DNA of 64,000 nucleotides, taken from NCBI GenBank assembly GCA_905250075.1, contig CAJNOP010000001.1:3940514-4004513 (forward strand), read 5' to 3'. This DNA comes from Rotaria sp. Silwood1. Lineage: Eukaryota; Rotifera; Eurotatoria; Philodinida; Philodinidae. A program made the translations under genes and the position numbers. Positions 61,864-64,000 of the stretch are shown here, piece after piece; within the stretch, counting starts at the first letter, position 1, and the number at the start of each line of letters is the position of its first letter. The notes under the pieces were generated by a model. It ran no database searches, was not told the origin of the DNA, and saw only the letters and a program-made list of their open reading frames with translations.

Positions 61864-63427
61864 AAAAAATAAGTTTATAAATATATTGAAGAATTTAACT
61901 GATGGAAAAAATTTGGCATTATTTAATGATTATTGTGATGAAAAAATTAACTGTGCTTTATCAAATATGATTTGTAAAGAAAATAAATGTAAATGCATAA
62001 CAACAAATAAACAAGTTTATTTTTGGACTGGAAAACGATGTGTTGAATGTATTCATGGTTGGCATTCTTTTTATGGTAAGAATAAATCTATTTCAATCAT
62101 ACAATGTTTTTTCAACAATTCAATATTCATATAAATATAGATAACTCCATAAGTTCTTTTGCATAATTAAGCAATATGTGTGACATATGAACTTGAATTT
62201 TATATCATATCAAATATACTAATCATCGAGAAAACTTTCTTGTCAAAAATAAAAGTCAATTTATTAATATTTATATTTTAATTCTATATAGATTGATTTG
62301 AAAACTTTGCTGTCTAGATGTAACATGTTATATATCTAATGAAGAAAAGACATCGACGATTTATATTAATAATAAAATATAAGAAGAGATATTATAAAAG
62401 ATTTTTTTGTATGTGAAATTCTTCAAACGAATCTATGTGACATCTAAAATAGAATTACTATAGTTGTTAGAAAATAAAAACTTAAAAAATAGTCAAGTTT
62501 TCGAAAAAGAAAATATCGATTTTGAAAAATGACATAACCTATCAGTAATCGAATCATGATATATCGTTCTTTTTCTCTTCAATTCTCATGATATTTGAGA
62601 TAAATTGAGTTTTATAGTTATTTCAGGTCATAAAAGACAAGAAGAAACTATTATGGGCAAATTTCTGATCAGCACAATAATGAACAAAGAACAAAAAAGA
62701 ATTAGATGTTACTCACCATTTATATGGATTTGTCAAATTAGGCTGACAAATGAAGTCTCCAAAATAATTAATTGCTTTTAAGTCGAAATTATGTATATCA
62801 AGTATATTTTAATAAACTATGAATACTTTGAAAAGTATTCAGACCTTAGCTCATTGATACAGAGATACTGTATTTTTACAGTATTTTTGACTTTCCACTT
62901 AGCATTTTGCGCAAAGACACGTCCTGTCAAGAATAGGCTGTTGTGAAGGTACAATTTTAAATCGAAATTTGACAATGAACTTTTCTAGTAGCATTGGCGG
63001 TAACCACAGTAGTGAATTACAACATCCCAATTAAAAAATTATATTCGCAATAATAAGTTAAGAGTCTGAAGTTTTTTAAGATATCTAAAGCTCTTTAGGA
63101 GCAGCATGAAGCACATAGTCCTAACACAAAAGCAATTAATTAATTGGCGGATTCAACACCATAAGTCAATTCATATTGATACTAATTATTTTCGTTACTA
63201 CTTGTTGATATTTCTTGGTTCCTTTCTATGTTTACATTTCAAAAATATTTTCAGAAATGTAAGAATTAAAGAATTTAAAATTGATTTAGGATCTAGAAAA
63301 TTTGCTTTTATTTATTGTTGAATATATTTAGGTACTCGTTGTTTTCAATTTTTTTTAATGAAAAAACCCTTGGTTTGATGCTCGTATTCATTGTCATAAA
63401 CATAAAGCTGATCTAGTTTATATTTAA
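61864..63427 (+). pseudogene. Broken gene: Cys-rich module plus start of a C-type-lectin-like domain
   Basis: Exon 61864-62075 encodes YCDEKINCALSNMICKENK followed by CKC, a C-x6-C-x6-C-x4-CxC pattern as in EB-like secreted modules, and ends in CIHGWHSFYG, the usual opening of a C-type lectin domain. The next exon (from 63332, joined in phase across a 1256-bp intron) continues GTRCFQFF, then after a 1-nt shift WFDARIHCHKHKADLVYI, which fits the W..A...C......L..I pattern of that domain, followed by two stops. No start exon was found upstream. Either it is a pseudogene or sequence errors are present. Confidence 0.55.
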
Positions 63428-64000
63428 TAAGTGGTCATCTTCTACATTTCTCTTGATTGATAACATTACTAGTTCATATTTTAAATCAGAAAACTCGTTA
63501 ATTAGTATATGGGCAATAGCTAATCCGAATTTATGTGACAATGATAAATCAGGCTGCTTTACAGAATACACTTTTCAATATCTACATATCTGGTTTGTAG
63601 AAAGATTTTTTTATCTAGTATTTACCGATCGTTTGTTCAATTATTTCTCTGAAAATATTATGGAGATATTTTGTGTATGGTTGATCAAACAATCAAACAA
63701 AAATATATTTAATAAGAGTAATTGCAAAATTTTCAATACATATAACAAATCTGAAATATGCACACAATGGACACATTGGGAATTCCAATGAAGCCTATCT
63801 TTGCCACGTTAATTCTAATAGAGAATGTTTATTAACAAATCCATTTGTTTGTGCAAAAAGTTAATTATTTGACAAGAATCTTATTCATTTTAAAACCAGA
63901 ACTATTTCATTTAGCTGAATGCAGCTTATCACATGTTAAAATATCCATAAGTAAGTTTGTGAAAAGAGTATGTACATGTGTTCTGCATATATATGATTAG
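63428..64000. other. Downstream remnant region at window end
   Basis: An open frame at 63453-63791 (112 codons) starts just after the lectin-like fragment and contains NPNLCDNDKSGCFTE and ends in WTHWEF. It could be a decayed continuation of the same gene, but I see no consistent splice model. The window ends at 64000. Confidence 0.3.

Overview
The window is AT-rich eukaryotic DNA with intron-containing genes. Most introns are about 45-75 bp with GT..AG ends, and every multi-exon model below keeps its reading phase across all junctions. The protein set is animal: an nPKC-epsilon type kinase, ER Hsp70 (BiP), RNPS1, an SLC17 transporter, 7TM receptors and a C-type-lectin-like relic. Compact genes, tiny introns, divergent 7TM receptors and many decayed DNA transposons suggest an invertebrate such as a bdelloid rotifer. 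That is inference; no rRNA or mitochondrial marker is present to confirm it.

Layout. 0.5-9.5 kb: three same-strand tandem paralogues (442, 362 and 398 aa). I read them as divergent Rel-homology (NF-kB-like) DNA-binding proteins with no IPT dimerisation domain and a C-terminal CPxCxHxF tail. 10.9-11.9 kb: RNPS1. 13.2-15.8 kb: a divergent casein kinase 1, a tiny secreted ORF and an EF-hand protein. 15.8-20.1 kb: no gene seen. 20.1-21.0 kb (minus): a 7TM receptor with a disturbed 5' part. 22.1-22.5 kb: a Helentron-like nonautonomous element. 23.6-28.8 kb: a complete 15-exon novel PKC. 30.5-32.8 kb (minus): BiP with an odd C-terminus. 33-40 kb: noncoding with two element copies. 40.1-41.9 kb: SLC17-type transporter. 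43.0-44.2 kb (minus): a second 7TM receptor. 44.2-59.0 kb: gene-poor, filled with hairpins, degenerate minisatellite fold-backs and a nested mariner relic. 59.0-61.7 kb: a type II membrane protein resembling nematode DUF1647-type putative glycosyltransferases. 61.9-63.4 kb: a broken lectin-like gene.

Two themes stand out. One is the tandem Rel-like family. The other is repeated fold-back DNA: many independent inverted repeats, several with arms made of short degenerate tandem units, in intergenic DNA and in introns of at least three genes (second Rel-like paralogue, PKC, DUF1647-like). In the PKC gene one hairpin arm includes the 3' end of an exon and its splice donor. The housekeeping genes look intact and show no operon-like organisation.
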